From NCBI GenBank assembly GCA_900550545.1, contig URSS01000054.1:1-14577 (forward strand): a stretch of DNA of 14,577 nt. Direction: 5' to 3'. Of this stretch, positions 5,626 through 14,104 are shown piece by piece (the stretch's first letter is position 1; every line of letters starts with the position of its first letter). This stretch comes from an uncultured Lachnobacterium sp. (GTDB lineage: Bacteria; Bacillota; Clostridia; Lachnospirales; Lachnospiraceae). Made by a program: the position numbers and the translations under genes. Below the pieces are notes generated by a model. It had not been told where the DNA came from. It saw nothing but the letters and a program-made list of their open reading frames with translations, and ran no database searches.

Positions 5626-6501
5626 TTACTTTCCTCTCAGCGCATCTTTTCCAATATCCCGATGCTCTATCTTCAAACCATAATCTTTATTGCCATCCAG
5701 CCGCTTATACAATTCATTGGCAAGTGTGACGGACCGGTGCTTGCCGCCCGTACATCCAATGGAAATGACCAGCTGATTTTTTCCCTCATCGATATAATGC
5801 GGAATCAGAAACGATACCAGATTTTCCAATTTGTCCAAAAATTCCTTTGCCTCTGGAAATTGCATGACATACTGCTGGATTTCCACATCGTTTCCGGTCT
5901 TCGGACGTAATCCATCCACATAATATGGATTCGGCAAAAAACGCACATCCATGACAATATCCGAATCTGCCGGAATGCCATACTTGAATCCAAAGGAAAG
6001 AATCGTGATATACAGACTGTTAAACTCTTCGTCTTTTACAAAGATACGTTCCAGTTCGGTTTTTAATTCTCTTGTAAGCAACCGGCTCGTATCGATAATA
6101 TAATCGGCCTTTTCTTTCAGATACTCTAATTTGCATCGCTCGCGACGAATTCCCTTATCCACACGCTCTCCATGTGCCAGCGGATGACTGCGTCTCGTCT
6201 CTTTGTAACGCTTCACAAGCACATTGTCCTCCGCATCCAGGAACAGAATTTCATATTTGATATCCTTCTTTGAAAGTTCATCCAGCACTGTATTCAGTGA
6301 ATCCAGACTCTCGCCGCTTCGTGCATCAATACCGATTGCAATTTTCTTCTGTTGTGTATCAAAGCTCTTGGTGAAATCCACCAGCTTATCCAACAGTGGG
6401 ATGGGAAGATTGTCAATGCAGAAAAAGCCCATATCTTCCATCATTTTCATTGCGGTGCTTTTTCCCGCACCAGACATTCCTGTAACTATTACCAATCGCA
6501 C
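5626..6501 (-). CDS. rapZ: RapZ/YvcJ family nucleotide-binding protein
   Basis: A 291-residue P-loop protein. Walker A GMSGAGKS is at 8-15, followed by MGFFCIDNLP, the GIDARSG segment (58-64) and FLDAEDNVLVKRYKETRRSHPL. The C-terminal domain carries the highly conserved GCTGGKHRS (249-257). In Escherichia coli RapZ is an RNA-binding adaptor controlling glmS; the Bacillus orthologue YvcJ hydrolyses nucleotides and affects competence. The RNA partner in clostridia is not known to me. The start is GTG at 6501, with GGAAGGA upstream; no in-frame ATG nearby fits better. It follows murB by 27 bases and runs directly into whiA, so it is mid-operon. Placement beside murB fits a link to amino sugar and cell wall supply. 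Confidence 0.95.
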   Translation of the reverse strand: MRLVIVTGMSGAGKSTAMKMMEDMGFFCIDNLPIPLLDKLVDFTKSFDTQQKKIAIGIDARSGESLDSLNTVLDELSKKDIKYEILFLDAEDNVLVKRYKETRRSHPLAHGERVDKGIRRERCKLEYLKEKADYIIDTSRLLTRELKTELERIFVKDEEFNSLYITILSFGFKYGIPADSDIVMDVRFLPNPYYVDGLRPKTGNDVEIQQYVMQFPEAKEFLDKLENLVSFLIPHYIDEGKNQLVISIGCTGGKHRSVTLANELYKRLDGNKDYGLKIEHRDIGKDALRGK

Positions 6502-6528
6502 TCTTCCAACATCCTTCCTGTTCTACTT

Positions 6529-7434
6529 CTAAAACTCACCAATCATTTTTACTTCCGGCTCCAATTCCACGCCGAACTGTTCTTTTACTTTTTCTTTTAC
6601 ATCCTGCATCAGCTGTCGCACATCCGCTGCTGTTGCGTTGGCATGGTTGATGACAAATCCACAATGTTTTTCAGAAACCTGTGCCCCGCCAACGGTATAC
6701 CCCCGAAGTCCGGCATCCATAATCAGCTTTCCGGCAAAATACCCTTCCGGACGCTTAAATGTGCTTCCGGCACTCGGATATTCCAACGGTTGTTTTTCCA
6801 CTCTGCGATTCCGCAGGTCTGCCATCTGTGCACGGATTTCTTCTTCCGGTTTCTTTTCAAGCTTTATCGTTGCCTCCACAACAATACCGCCTTTTTCCAT
6901 AATGCAGCTGTGACGATAGGACAAATCCAACGCTTCTACCGATAAGGTATGCATCATTCCTTCCGGATTGATTACCTTGACACTCTCAAGAATATCTTTC
7001 ATCTCTCCTCCATACGCACCTGCATTCATAGTAACTGCGCCGCCGATGCTTCCCGGAATTCCTGCTGCAAATTCCATTCCGCCAAGGCTCGCTGCCGCTG
7101 CCGTATTCGCTACTTTTGAAAGTAACGCGCCCGCTCCTGCCACAATCTTTGTGCCTTCTACACGGATATCATTCATTCCGCTTCCTATCTCAATGACAAG
7201 GCCACGGATTCCCTTATCTCCTACAAGAAGATTGCTTCCGTTACCAATTACCGTAACTTCTGCATTTTCTTTTTTTGCTGCTTCAAGCAAAGCCGGCAGC
7301 TGCTCCTGATTCGGGCAGGCGTATACTTCTGCCGGACCACCGATACGAAATGTTGTATGCTTCGCCATCGGTTCTTCTTTCATCAGTTGCATTTTCGGGA
7401 AACTTCCAGAAATTTTATCAAATAATTCTGACAT
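6529..7434 (-). CDS. murB: UDP-N-acetylenolpyruvoylglucosamine reductase (MurB)
   Basis: A 301-residue FAD enzyme that reduces UDP-GlcNAc-enolpyruvate to UDP-MurNAc with NADPH, a committed step of peptidoglycan synthesis in the cytoplasm. Visible signatures are the FAD domain (HTTFRIGGPAEVY, VIGNGSNLLV, AGIPGSIGGAVTMNAGAYGGE at 124-144), the YRHS segment near 173, the catalytic serine in AGSTFKRP (222-229) and the terminal ELEPEVKMIGEF with the conserved Glu. Its size and the absence of the extra E. coli loop place it in the Bacillus-like (type II) group. Its ATG overlaps the preceding peptidase stop by one base (TAATG), so translation is likely coupled. Confidence 0.97.
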   Translation of the reverse strand: MSELFDKISGSFPKMQLMKEEPMAKHTTFRIGGPAEVYACPNQEQLPALLEAAKKENAEVTVIGNGSNLLVGDKGIRGLVIEIGSGMNDIRVEGTKIVAGAGALLSKVANTAAAASLGGMEFAAGIPGSIGGAVTMNAGAYGGEMKDILESVKVINPEGMMHTLSVEALDLSYRHSCIMEKGGIVVEATIKLEKKPEEEIRAQMADLRNRRVEKQPLEYPSAGSTFKRPEGYFAGKLIMDAGLRGYTVGGAQVSEKHCGFVINHANATAADVRQLMQDVKEKVKEQFGVELEPEVKMIGEF

Positions 7435-8837
7435 TATGCCTCCTTTAAAAAAGCAACATATCCCTGCAATGCTTCATACAGATCCACTTTGCTGATGATT
7501 TCCCATGGTGCATGCATGTTCAATACGGCCACACCGCTGTCAATAACATTCATGTCATAGTTTGCAAGAATATAGGCGATTGTTCCGCCGCCACCCTGAT
7601 CTACCTTTCCAAGTTCTGCTGTCTGGAACGATACATTGTTTTTATCCATAATATTTCGAAGCTTTGCAACATATTCCGCATTTGCATCATTGGAACCGCT
7701 TTTTCCTCTTGCTCCTGTATATTTGTTAAATACCAGTCCTTTTCCAAAATATGCACTGTTTCTTTTTTCCATAACCGATGGATAATTTGGATCGAAAGCT
7801 GCCGATACATCGGAAGAAAGTACTTTGGAATTACGCATCGCTCTGCGAACGGCAAGCTCACTATATGTTCCTACAAGGTTCATCACTTCTGCTACACAGT
7901 TTTCAAAGAAACGGGACTGCATTCCGGATGCTCCCACACTTCCAATCTCTTCCTTATCTACAAGAAGACATACGCTTGTATACTCCGGATTCTCTACTTT
8001 AAGCATTGCCTCAAAAGACGGATATGCGCAGACTCTGTCATCATGTCCATAGCCCATGATCATGCTGCGGTCAAAGCCGTAATCTCTGGCAGCACCTGCC
8101 GGAACCACTTCGATTTCTGCTGAGAGAAAATCCTCCTCGTCGATTCCGTATTCTTTAGAAAGAATGTCAAGAACGTTTGCTTTCACACGGTCCTTTGTCT
8201 TCTTTTTGTCGTCTTCATCCTCGCTTTCTTCCGCCGGGATACTTCCAATCAGTAAATCAAGTGCCTCACCCTCGATAACCTTGGCTGCTTTCTTTTCCAT
8301 CTGATCTGCAGATAAGTGGATCAGTAAATCACTGATTCCAAATACCGGGTCGGTTGGTTTCTCGCCGATATTTACTTTCACGGTTGTTCCGTCCTTTTTA
8401 CAGATGACACCGTGCAAAGCCAGTGGAAGTGTTACCCACTGATATTTTTTGACACCTCCATAATAATGTGTGTCAAGCATTGCCATCTCTGTGTCTTCAT
8501 ACAGTGGCACCTGCTTTAAATCCAAACGCGGAGAATCGATGTGTGCACCTAAGATGTTCATTCCCTGCTCCATATCCTTGCTGCCGAGAATAAACATTGC
8601 CAGACCTTTTCCCATGTTGTTTGCAATTACCTTGTCACCAGCCTTAAGTGTTGCAGAGGATGCAATCAGCTCATCCATATCTGCAAATCCTGCCTCTTTT
8701 GCTTTGGCATACAAATGTGCCGTACATTCTCTCTCAGTTTTACAGTCGGATATAAAATTGCGATACGTTTCTGCAAATGCAAAAATTTCTTCTCTTTTGT
8801 TGGAAGGATACTTATCCCACGCGTTCTTTTTTTCCAT
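7434..8837 (-). CDS. M18 family aminopeptidase
   Basis: A 467-residue metallopeptidase of family M18 (aspartyl aminopeptidase/aminopeptidase I group), expected to trim N-terminal residues from peptides in the cytoplasm. The metal site is visible: AHIDSPRLD at 98-106 (His99, Asp101), GHDDR at 264-268, DKEEIGS at 294-300 (catalytic Glu) and LNMHAPWE near 440 with the C-terminal His ligand. An acidic/lysine-rich stretch at about 202-217 looks like a surface loop of this family. The start is supported by AGAGG, which overlaps the hprK stop region 11 bases upstream. Substrate preference cannot be read from sequence. It is an unusual passenger between the signalling gene hprK and cell wall gene murB, perhaps present only for operon expression. 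Confidence 0.93.
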   Translation of the reverse strand: MEKKNAWDKYPSNKREEIFAFAETYRNFISDCKTERECTAHLYAKAKEAGFADMDELIASSATLKAGDKVIANNMGKGLAMFILGSKDMEQGMNILGAHIDSPRLDLKQVPLYEDTEMAMLDTHYYGGVKKYQWVTLPLALHGVICKKDGTTVKVNIGEKPTDPVFGISDLLIHLSADQMEKKAAKVIEGEALDLLIGSIPAEESEDEDDKKKTKDRVKANVLDILSKEYGIDEEDFLSAEIEVVPAGAARDYGFDRSMIMGYGHDDRVCAYPSFEAMLKVENPEYTSVCLLVDKEEIGSVGASGMQSRFFENCVAEVMNLVGTYSELAVRRAMRNSKVLSSDVSAAFDPNYPSVMEKRNSAYFGKGLVFNKYTGARGKSGSNDANAEYVAKLRNIMDKNNVSFQTAELGKVDQGGGGTIAYILANYDMNVIDSGVAVLNMHAPWEIISKVDLYEALQGYVAFLKEA

Positions 8838-8848
8838 TTCTATTACCT

Positions 8849-9793
8849 CTATTCATCGTCGTCATTCTTTTTTGTCATGTTTGCCTGCACTCTGCGGTAC
8901 AGTTCCTGAGCTGCATTATAGCCCATCTTCTTTTGTCTGTGGTTGACTGCTGCAGTCTCACAGATGACTGCAAGATTTCGGCCCGGACGAATCGGAAGAG
9001 AGTGACATACGACCTTGTTTCCAAGATACTCAATATACTCTTCTTCAAGACCAAGACGGTCATAATCCGCATCTTTCTTCCAGTCTTCGAGCTTGATGAC
9101 CAGATCAATCTGCTGCTTTTCCTTTACGCACTCAACACCGTACAGAGCTTTTACATCGATAATACCGATACCACGCAACTCAATAAAATGGCGGGTAACT
9201 TCCGGCGATGTTCCGATCAGTGTGTGTTCGTTGATCTTGCGGATCTCGACAACATCATCTGTAACCAGTCGGTGTCCACGGCGAATCAGCTCCAGCGCTG
9301 CCTCGCTTTTTCCAATTCCGCTGTCTCCGGTAATCATAAGTCCTTCGCCATATACATCTACCAATACACCATGCACGGTAATACTAGGCGCCAGTTTTTC
9401 TGCCAGTGTGTAGATCAATTCTGCCATAAACTCGGAAGTCGGCCGGCTTGTTCCAAGAATCGGCACATGATTTTTCTCTGCCTGTTCAATAAAAATGGCA
9501 TCCGGCTGCAGGTCTCTGCAGAAAATAACGCACGGAATCTCAAACTGTAAAAAAGCACTGTATCGGATACGTTTTTCTTCATCGTTCATCTGCTGAATAT
9601 ATGCATATTCTACATTACCGATCATCTGGATTCTCGACTGCTCGAAATGAGCAAAGTATCCGGTCAACTGTAAGGCCGGACGGTTTACATCACTTGATGT
9701 GATCTTGATTTTTTTCAAATCTATATTGTCTGTAAAATTTTTCAGATCAAGAATTTGTGCAATCTTAGCTACACTTACACTGGAATCATTCAT
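8849..9793 (-). CDS. hprK: HPr kinase/phosphorylase
   Basis: A 314-residue bifunctional sensor that phosphorylates HPr of the sugar phosphotransferase system on Ser46 when glycolytic intermediates are high and removes the phosphate when they are low. It is the central switch of CcpA-type carbon catabolite repression in Firmicutes. The N-terminal domain covers about 1-130. The catalytic domain shows ITVHGVLVDVYG (His141), Walker A GDSGIGKS at 156-163, TDD at 178-180 and the family signature ELRGIGIIDV at 205-214. Length and order are normal. The ATG is preceded by GGGGGAAGAGG. It is the first gene of the six-gene operon, with its own promoter at 9848-9876. Confidence 0.97.
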   Translation of the reverse strand: MNDSSVSVAKIAQILDLKNFTDNIDLKKIKITSSDVNRPALQLTGYFAHFEQSRIQMIGNVEYAYIQQMNDEEKRIRYSAFLQFEIPCVIFCRDLQPDAIFIEQAEKNHVPILGTSRPTSEFMAELIYTLAEKLAPSITVHGVLVDVYGEGLMITGDSGIGKSEAALELIRRGHRLVTDDVVEIRKINEHTLIGTSPEVTRHFIELRGIGIIDVKALYGVECVKEKQQIDLVIKLEDWKKDADYDRLGLEEEYIEYLGNKVVCHSLPIRPGRNLAVICETAAVNHRQKKMGYNAAQELYRRVQANMTKKNDDDE

Positions 9794-9847
9794 ACGCCTC
9801 TTCCCCCTATTTTATGATGATGTTCAAATTGACACTTTAATCATTTT

Positions 9848-9876
9848 ATTTTAACACTTTGCCCCTGATATAGCAA
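9848..9876 (-). promoter_or_regulatory. Predicted promoter of the hprK-peptidase-murB-rapZ-whiA-dagK operon
   Basis: Minus-strand -35 TTGCTA (9876-9871), 17-bp spacer, and -10 TAAAAT (9853-9848) preceded by TG-T (extended -10). The -35 abuts the uvrC stop codon (9879-9877). No terminator separates uvrC from hprK, so read-through may add to this promoter. Confidence 0.7.
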
Positions 9877-11754
9877 TTATTTCTCCACTGCCGGCGGGTT
9901 ATGCAAAAATGCATATACTTTCTCTGCCGCCGCCCGGTTCATGCTCGGAGCCTGCGCCAGTTCGTCCTCCGTTGCATTACGGATATTCTCAATGGACTGG
10001 AACTGTTTCATAAGTGCCTTGCGCCGCGCCGGACCGATGCCCTCGATATCGTCTAAAATCGAATGCACCTGCGCTTTGGAGCGTAGCGAACGGTGATATT
10101 CAATCGCAAACCGGTGCGCCTCATCCTGTATCCGCGTAATCAGCTTAAAGCCTTCGCCATGCCGGTCGATTGGGATTTCCACATTATTAAAATACAATCC
10201 GCGTGTGCGGTGATTGTCATCTTTTACCATACCACACACCGGAATCGAAAGTCCCAGTTCCTGCAATACCTGCAGACAGATATTTACCTGGCCTCTTCCA
10301 CCATCCATCATAATGATATCCGGAAAACGCGTAAAACTTCCAAGTTCCTGTGGCATTTCTTTTTCTTTTAATTCCTGCTGTTCCCGCATTCCATGCGAAA
10401 ATCGCCGGGTCAGGACTTCATGCATGGATGCATAATCATCCGGCCCTGTGATCGTACGAAGCTTGAACTTGCGGTAATCACTGCGCTTTGGTTTCCCTTT
10501 CTCATATACGATCATGGAACCAACCGTCTCAAATCCGTTGATATTGGAAATATCGTATGCTTCCATGCGATTGAGTCCTTTCATTCCCAGCAAATGTTCA
10601 ATCTCTTTTACCGCGCCGATCGTACGGCCTTCTTCTCTCTTGATTTTCTCTTTGTCCTGATTGAGAACTAATGCCGCATTTTTGGCAGCAAGTTCTACCA
10701 GTTTCTCCTTCATTCCTTTCTGCGGAATGCGGATCGTCACTTTATGTCCGCGCTTTCTCGTAAGCCACTCTTCAAGTACCGGAATATCTTCGATACTCTC
10801 CTGCAGCATGATTTCTCTTGGAATAAATGGTGTCCCCGAATAAAACTGCTTTACAAAATTCACAAGTATATCGCTCGTACTCTCTTCCGAACCGACACGC
10901 ACATGAAAATGGTCTCTTCCGATAATCTTTCCGCTTCGAATAAAAAATACCTGTACAACTGCATCCGTATCATCACTGGCAATGGCAATGATATCTTTGT
11001 CCTCGCCGTCGGTATTCGTGATTTTCTGCTTCTGTGCGATCTGCTTCACACTCGTCAGAAGTTCCCGGTATTCGATGGCTTTTTCAAATTCCATCGCTTC
11101 GGATGCATCCTGCATCTTTGTCTCCAGTTCCCTGATTACCGGTGCATAGTTTCCGTTCAGAAACTCCAGTGCTTTGCTCACCTGTTTCCCGTAGGTTTCT
11201 TTATCGATGTATCCCTGGCAGGGTGCATCACATTGATGAATGTGATAATTCAGACAGGCACGATCCAATCCGATATCTCTCGGAAGTTTCCGGTTGCAGG
11301 TGCGAAGCTTATAAATTTTATTGATCAGCTCGATCGTGTCTTTGACCGCACCGGCACTCGTATATGGTCCAAAATATCTGGACTTATCCTTTTTGAGCTG
11401 ACGTGAAAACAGTACACGCGGAAAATCTTCGCCCATCGTCACCCGGATATACGGATATGTCTTATCATCACGAAGCATCGTATTATACTTTGGTGTATGC
11501 TCTTTGATCAGATTACATTCGAGCACGAGCGCCTCCAGCTCCGAATCGGTAATGATATATTCAAAGCGGGCAATGTGCTCGACCATCTGCTTTTTTTTGA
11601 TTCCCTCATCATGACTCGGCTGAAAATACTGCCGTACACGTTTTCGCAGGCTGACTGCTTTTCCAATATAAATAATTGCATCCGTACTGTCGTGCATGAT
11701 ATAGACGCCCGGCTGATCCGGGAGTTTTTTTAATTCTTCCTGAAAATCAAACAT
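9877..11754 (-). CDS. uvrC: Excinuclease ABC subunit C
   Basis: The 625-residue nuclease of nucleotide excision repair, which makes both incisions around a lesion marked by UvrA-UvrB. The GIY-YIG domain is at the N-terminus (GVYIM at 16-20, IIYIGKA at 27-33, Arg39, Glu in DSELEAL). The UVR motif that contacts UvrB is at about 207-240. The RNase H-like domain for the 5' incision includes MEAYDISNINGFETVGSMIV and PDIIMMDGGRGQVN. A helix-hairpin-helix pair ends the protein (DIEGIGPARRKALMKQF, near 568). Four cysteines (153, 167, 175, 179) are spaced as in the iron-sulfur site reported for E. coli UvrC. The start has GAGGAAA in good position. The terminator at 11772-11802 lies only 17 bases before the ATG, so expression probably depends on read-through from ftsH or a promoter inside ftsH. 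Confidence 0.98.
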   Translation of the reverse strand: MFDFQEELKKLPDQPGVYIMHDSTDAIIYIGKAVSLRKRVRQYFQPSHDEGIKKKQMVEHIARFEYIITDSELEALVLECNLIKEHTPKYNTMLRDDKTYPYIRVTMGEDFPRVLFSRQLKKDKSRYFGPYTSAGAVKDTIELINKIYKLRTCNRKLPRDIGLDRACLNYHIHQCDAPCQGYIDKETYGKQVSKALEFLNGNYAPVIRELETKMQDASEAMEFEKAIEYRELLTSVKQIAQKQKITNTDGEDKDIIAIASDDTDAVVQVFFIRSGKIIGRDHFHVRVGSEESTSDILVNFVKQFYSGTPFIPREIMLQESIEDIPVLEEWLTRKRGHKVTIRIPQKGMKEKLVELAAKNAALVLNQDKEKIKREEGRTIGAVKEIEHLLGMKGLNRMEAYDISNINGFETVGSMIVYEKGKPKRSDYRKFKLRTITGPDDYASMHEVLTRRFSHGMREQQELKEKEMPQELGSFTRFPDIIMMDGGRGQVNICLQVLQELGLSIPVCGMVKDDNHRTRGLYFNNVEIPIDRHGEGFKLITRIQDEAHRFAIEYHRSLRSKAQVHSILDDIEGIGPARRKALMKQFQSIENIRNATEDELAQAPSMNRAAAEKVYAFLHNPPAVEK

Positions 11755-11771
11755 TTTATTTCCTCGTCAGA

Positions 11772-11802
11772 AAAAGCAGGAATGTCCTGCATTCCTGCTT
11801 TT
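11772..11802. terminator. Bidirectional-looking hairpin between ftsH and uvrC
   Basis: AAAAGCAGGAATG pairs perfectly with CATTCCTGCTTTT (13 bp) around a 5-base loop. On the minus strand it gives GC-rich stem plus T run, a standard intrinsic terminator beginning 7 bases after the ftsH stop. It ends just before the uvrC ribosome binding site, so it acts as an ftsH terminator and possibly as an attenuator of uvrC. Confidence 0.85.
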
Positions 11803-11809
11803 ATCTATG

Positions 11810-13876
11810 TTAGTCTTCGAACATGTCATCATTATTGACCGGAGAAATCGTTGGCTGTGTGTCCGGTACTTCATTATCTGCCGGATTCAGTCCGCTTCCC
11901 TTATGCCCTTCTGTTTCTTCCGGCTCCGGTAATCCCTTCATTTCTCTGAAGATCTTCATGAACTCTTTACCGGTAATTGTTTCTTTCTCATAGAGATACT
12001 CGCTGATATGATCAAGAATCTCATGATTCTCTGTCAGCATTCGCATAGCTTCATCGTAACTGTGATTGATAATATCAAGAACTTCCTTGTCAATCATGCC
12101 CGCGGTATCTTCTCCACAGATCAGGCCCGCACGACCATCCAGATACTGATTCTCAACCGTTGCAAGACACATCATTCCGAACTTATCAGACATACCATAC
12201 ATCGTTACCATCGCACGGGCAATCTTGGTTGCCTGCTCGATATCGTTTGCTGCTCCGCTTGTTGCGGACTGGAAAACAAGTACTTCTGCTGCACGTCCTG
12301 CCATGTAAGTGGTAATCTTTGCAAGAAGCTCATCCTTCGTCTCAAGATACTTTTCTTCTTCCGGTGTCTGCAGCGTATATCCCAACGCTCCCATCGTACG
12401 CGGTACGATCGTGATCTTCTGTACCGGCTCCGTATTTTTCTGCAATGCAGATACAAGTGCATGACCAACTTCATGATAGGAAACAATCTTTCTTTCTTTG
12501 TCGCTCATGACACGATCTTTCTTTTCTTTTCCGCCGACAGCTACCAGTTCAAATGCCTCGAACAGATCCGACTGATTTACAAATTTTCTTCCATTCTTGA
12601 CCGCATTGATTGCTGCCTCATTGATCATATTGGCCAGATCCGATCCAACCAGACCTGCGGTCGCAAGAGCAAGTGCATCCAAATCAACGGTCTCGTCCAT
12701 ATGCACATCTTTGGAATGTACTTTTAAGGTTTCCAGACGTCCCTTTAAATCCGGCTTGTCAACAATAATGCGTCGGTCGAAACGGCCCGGGCGAAGCAAT
12801 GCTTTGTCAAGCACTTCCGGACGGTTTGTCGCTGCAAGAATGAGGATTCCCTTGGATGCATCAAAACCATCCATCTCTGCAAGCAACTGGTTCAATGTCT
12901 GCTCACGCTCATCATTGCCTCCGCCGTATCGGCTATCACGGCTTTTACCGATTGCATCAATCTCATCGATAAATATAATACAAGGTGCCATCTTCTGTGC
13001 TTCCTTGAACAAGTCTCTGACTCGGGAAGCTCCGACACCTACGAACATCTCTACGAAATCTGAACCTGCCAGGGAGAAGAACGGAACATTTGCTTCTCCA
13101 GCCACAGCCTTGGCAAGAAGTGTCTTACCGGTTCCAGGAGGTCCCACAAGAAGCGCTCCTTTCGGAAGCTTCGCACCAATATCGCGGTATTTTTTCGGAT
13201 TGTGCAGGAAATCAACAACTTCCTGCAGGGATTCTTTTGCCTCATCCTGTCCCGCAACATCTTTGAATGTCACACCGGTTGTTTTCTCTACATATACCTT
13301 GGCTGTCGTCTTTCCGACGCCCATCGCACCGCCACCCATGCGCTTCATCAGAAAACCAAACAAAATCCAGATCAGGACAAGTGGAATAATAAAACTTAAG
13401 ATATTGACCAGCCATGTGGATGTATTATCCGGCACCGTTGCTGAAATCTCAATTGCTTTTCCTTCAGAAGTCTTTGCATTCTTTAAAGTTCTGATCAGAT
13501 CCGTATCATTAACGATTCCAGTATAATAAGTCACTTTATAAGGTGCCTTATCCTTTACCAGTGTGTAGTCCATCTCATAGGAGCTGAATTCCACAGTCTT
13601 AATATTTTTCTTGTCCAGCTGCTCAAGGAATTCCGAATATGTAGTTTCCTTTGAGCTCATCTGCGAAAAGCGGCTGGAGAAAAGGGAAATCAGAAACAAT
13701 GCCACAAGCGTTACCATAATGAATCCAAGAATCATCTGCCCATTGTGGTTCTTCTTGTTGTTGTCATTGTTATTGTTTCCATTATTGTTGTTATTGTTAT
13801 AATTGTTACCGTTATTATAATTATCGCCACCGTTATAGTTTCCGTTGTTATAATTATTCGGTGCCTGATTATCCAT
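11810..13876 (-). CDS. ftsH: ATP-dependent zinc metalloprotease FtsH
   Basis: A 688-residue membrane AAA+ protease that degrades misfolded membrane proteins and some regulators. Order: Asn/Gly-rich cytoplasmic extension (1-45), membrane span 1 (about 48-66), extracytoplasmic domain (about 68-153), span 2 (about 155-176), AAA+ module with Walker A GPPGTGKT (245-252), pore motif MFVGVG (277-282), Walker B FIDE (302-305) and second region of homology (ATNRPEVLDKALLRPGRFDRR). The M41 peptidase domain has HEVGH (468-472) and Asp545 as third zinc ligand. All catalytic residues are intact. A GGAGG site directly precedes ATG 13876; the in-frame ATG at 13900 lacks a good site and is rejected. The 45-residue extension with 26 asparagines is unusual: FtsH normally has only a few residues before span 1. 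The C-terminal tail is acidic and Pro/Asn-rich. Confidence 0.97.
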   Translation of the reverse strand: MDNQAPNNYNNGNYNGGDNYNNGNNYNNNNNNGNNNNDNNKKNHNGQMILGFIMVTLVALFLISLFSSRFSQMSSKETTYSEFLEQLDKKNIKTVEFSSYEMDYTLVKDKAPYKVTYYTGIVNDTDLIRTLKNAKTSEGKAIEISATVPDNTSTWLVNILSFIIPLVLIWILFGFLMKRMGGGAMGVGKTTAKVYVEKTTGVTFKDVAGQDEAKESLQEVVDFLHNPKKYRDIGAKLPKGALLVGPPGTGKTLLAKAVAGEANVPFFSLAGSDFVEMFVGVGASRVRDLFKEAQKMAPCIIFIDEIDAIGKSRDSRYGGGNDEREQTLNQLLAEMDGFDASKGILILAATNRPEVLDKALLRPGRFDRRIIVDKPDLKGRLETLKVHSKDVHMDETVDLDALALATAGLVGSDLANMINEAAINAVKNGRKFVNQSDLFEAFELVAVGGKEKKDRVMSDKERKIVSYHEVGHALVSALQKNTEPVQKITIVPRTMGALGYTLQTPEEEKYLETKDELLAKITTYMAGRAAEVLVFQSATSGAANDIEQATKIARAMVTMYGMSDKFGMMCLATVENQYLDGRAGLICGEDTAGMIDKEVLDIINHSYDEAMRMLTENHEILDHISEYLYEKETITGKEFMKIFREMKGLPEPEETEGHKGSGLNPADNEVPDTQPTISPVNNDDMFED

Positions 13877-13879
13877 AAG

Positions 13880-13885
13880 CCCTCC
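13880..13885 (-). promoter_or_regulatory. Ribosome binding site deciding the ftsH start
   Basis: The minus strand reads GGAGGG just before CTT and ATG 13876. An in-frame ATG eight codons upstream (13900) has only a weak GAGAG. The downstream ATG is therefore the probable start, giving MDNQAPNNYN. Confidence 0.75.
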
Positions 13886-13938
13886 ATTTGTATGTCGCAT
13901 CGTACATCTCTCATTTGATTCTCTTGTTTAACATCCTT

Positions 13939-13967
13939 ATTATATGTAATAGAACACTTAAAATCAA
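13939..13967 (-). promoter_or_regulatory. Predicted ftsH promoter
   Basis: Minus-strand -35 TTGATT (13967-13962), 17-bp spacer and -10 TATAAT (13944-13939). The start would be near 13932, with a leader of about 55 nt. It is divergent from the pyrG promoter, about 55 bp away. Confidence 0.7.
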
Positions 13968-14020
13968 CAATTTGTTCATGAACTTTTTCTGCTTATTTAT
14001 AAAGTTTTTCTAAAAAAGGT

Positions 14021-14050
14021 ATGGCATAAATTGATTTATGGCTGTATAAT
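14021..14050 (+). promoter_or_regulatory. Predicted pyrG promoter
   Basis: Consensus -10 TATAAT (14045-14050) with an imperfect -35 ATGGCA (14021-14026) at 18 bp. The weak -35 suggests that a regulator may be needed. The leader of about 48 nt shows neither the GGG start used in the Bacillus pyrG reiterative-transcription attenuator nor a leader terminator. Confidence 0.6.
14025..14040. promoter_or_regulatory. Perfect palindrome in the pyrG promoter spacer (candidate operator)
   Basis: CATAAAT and ATTTATG are exact inverted repeats separated by TG, lying between the predicted -35 and -10 boxes. A direct repeat of TATGGC (14020-14025 and 14037-14042) frames it. No T run follows, so it is not a terminator. 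The regulator is not known. Confidence 0.45.
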
Positions 14051-14104
14051 ATGTAAGTTATTTTATATATATTCGAAAGCATATTACGATTGAGGAGGAA
14101 AATT

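Noticed and set aside
13877..13900. Upstream in-frame ATG for ftsH giving eight extra residues
   Set aside because: The GGAGGG directly before the downstream ATG makes 13876 the better start; the upstream ATG has only a poor site.
14041..14104. Pyrimidine-type attenuation in the pyrG leader
   Set aside because: There is no GGG at the expected transcription start, no terminator hairpin in the short leader and no PyrR-like motif that I could see.
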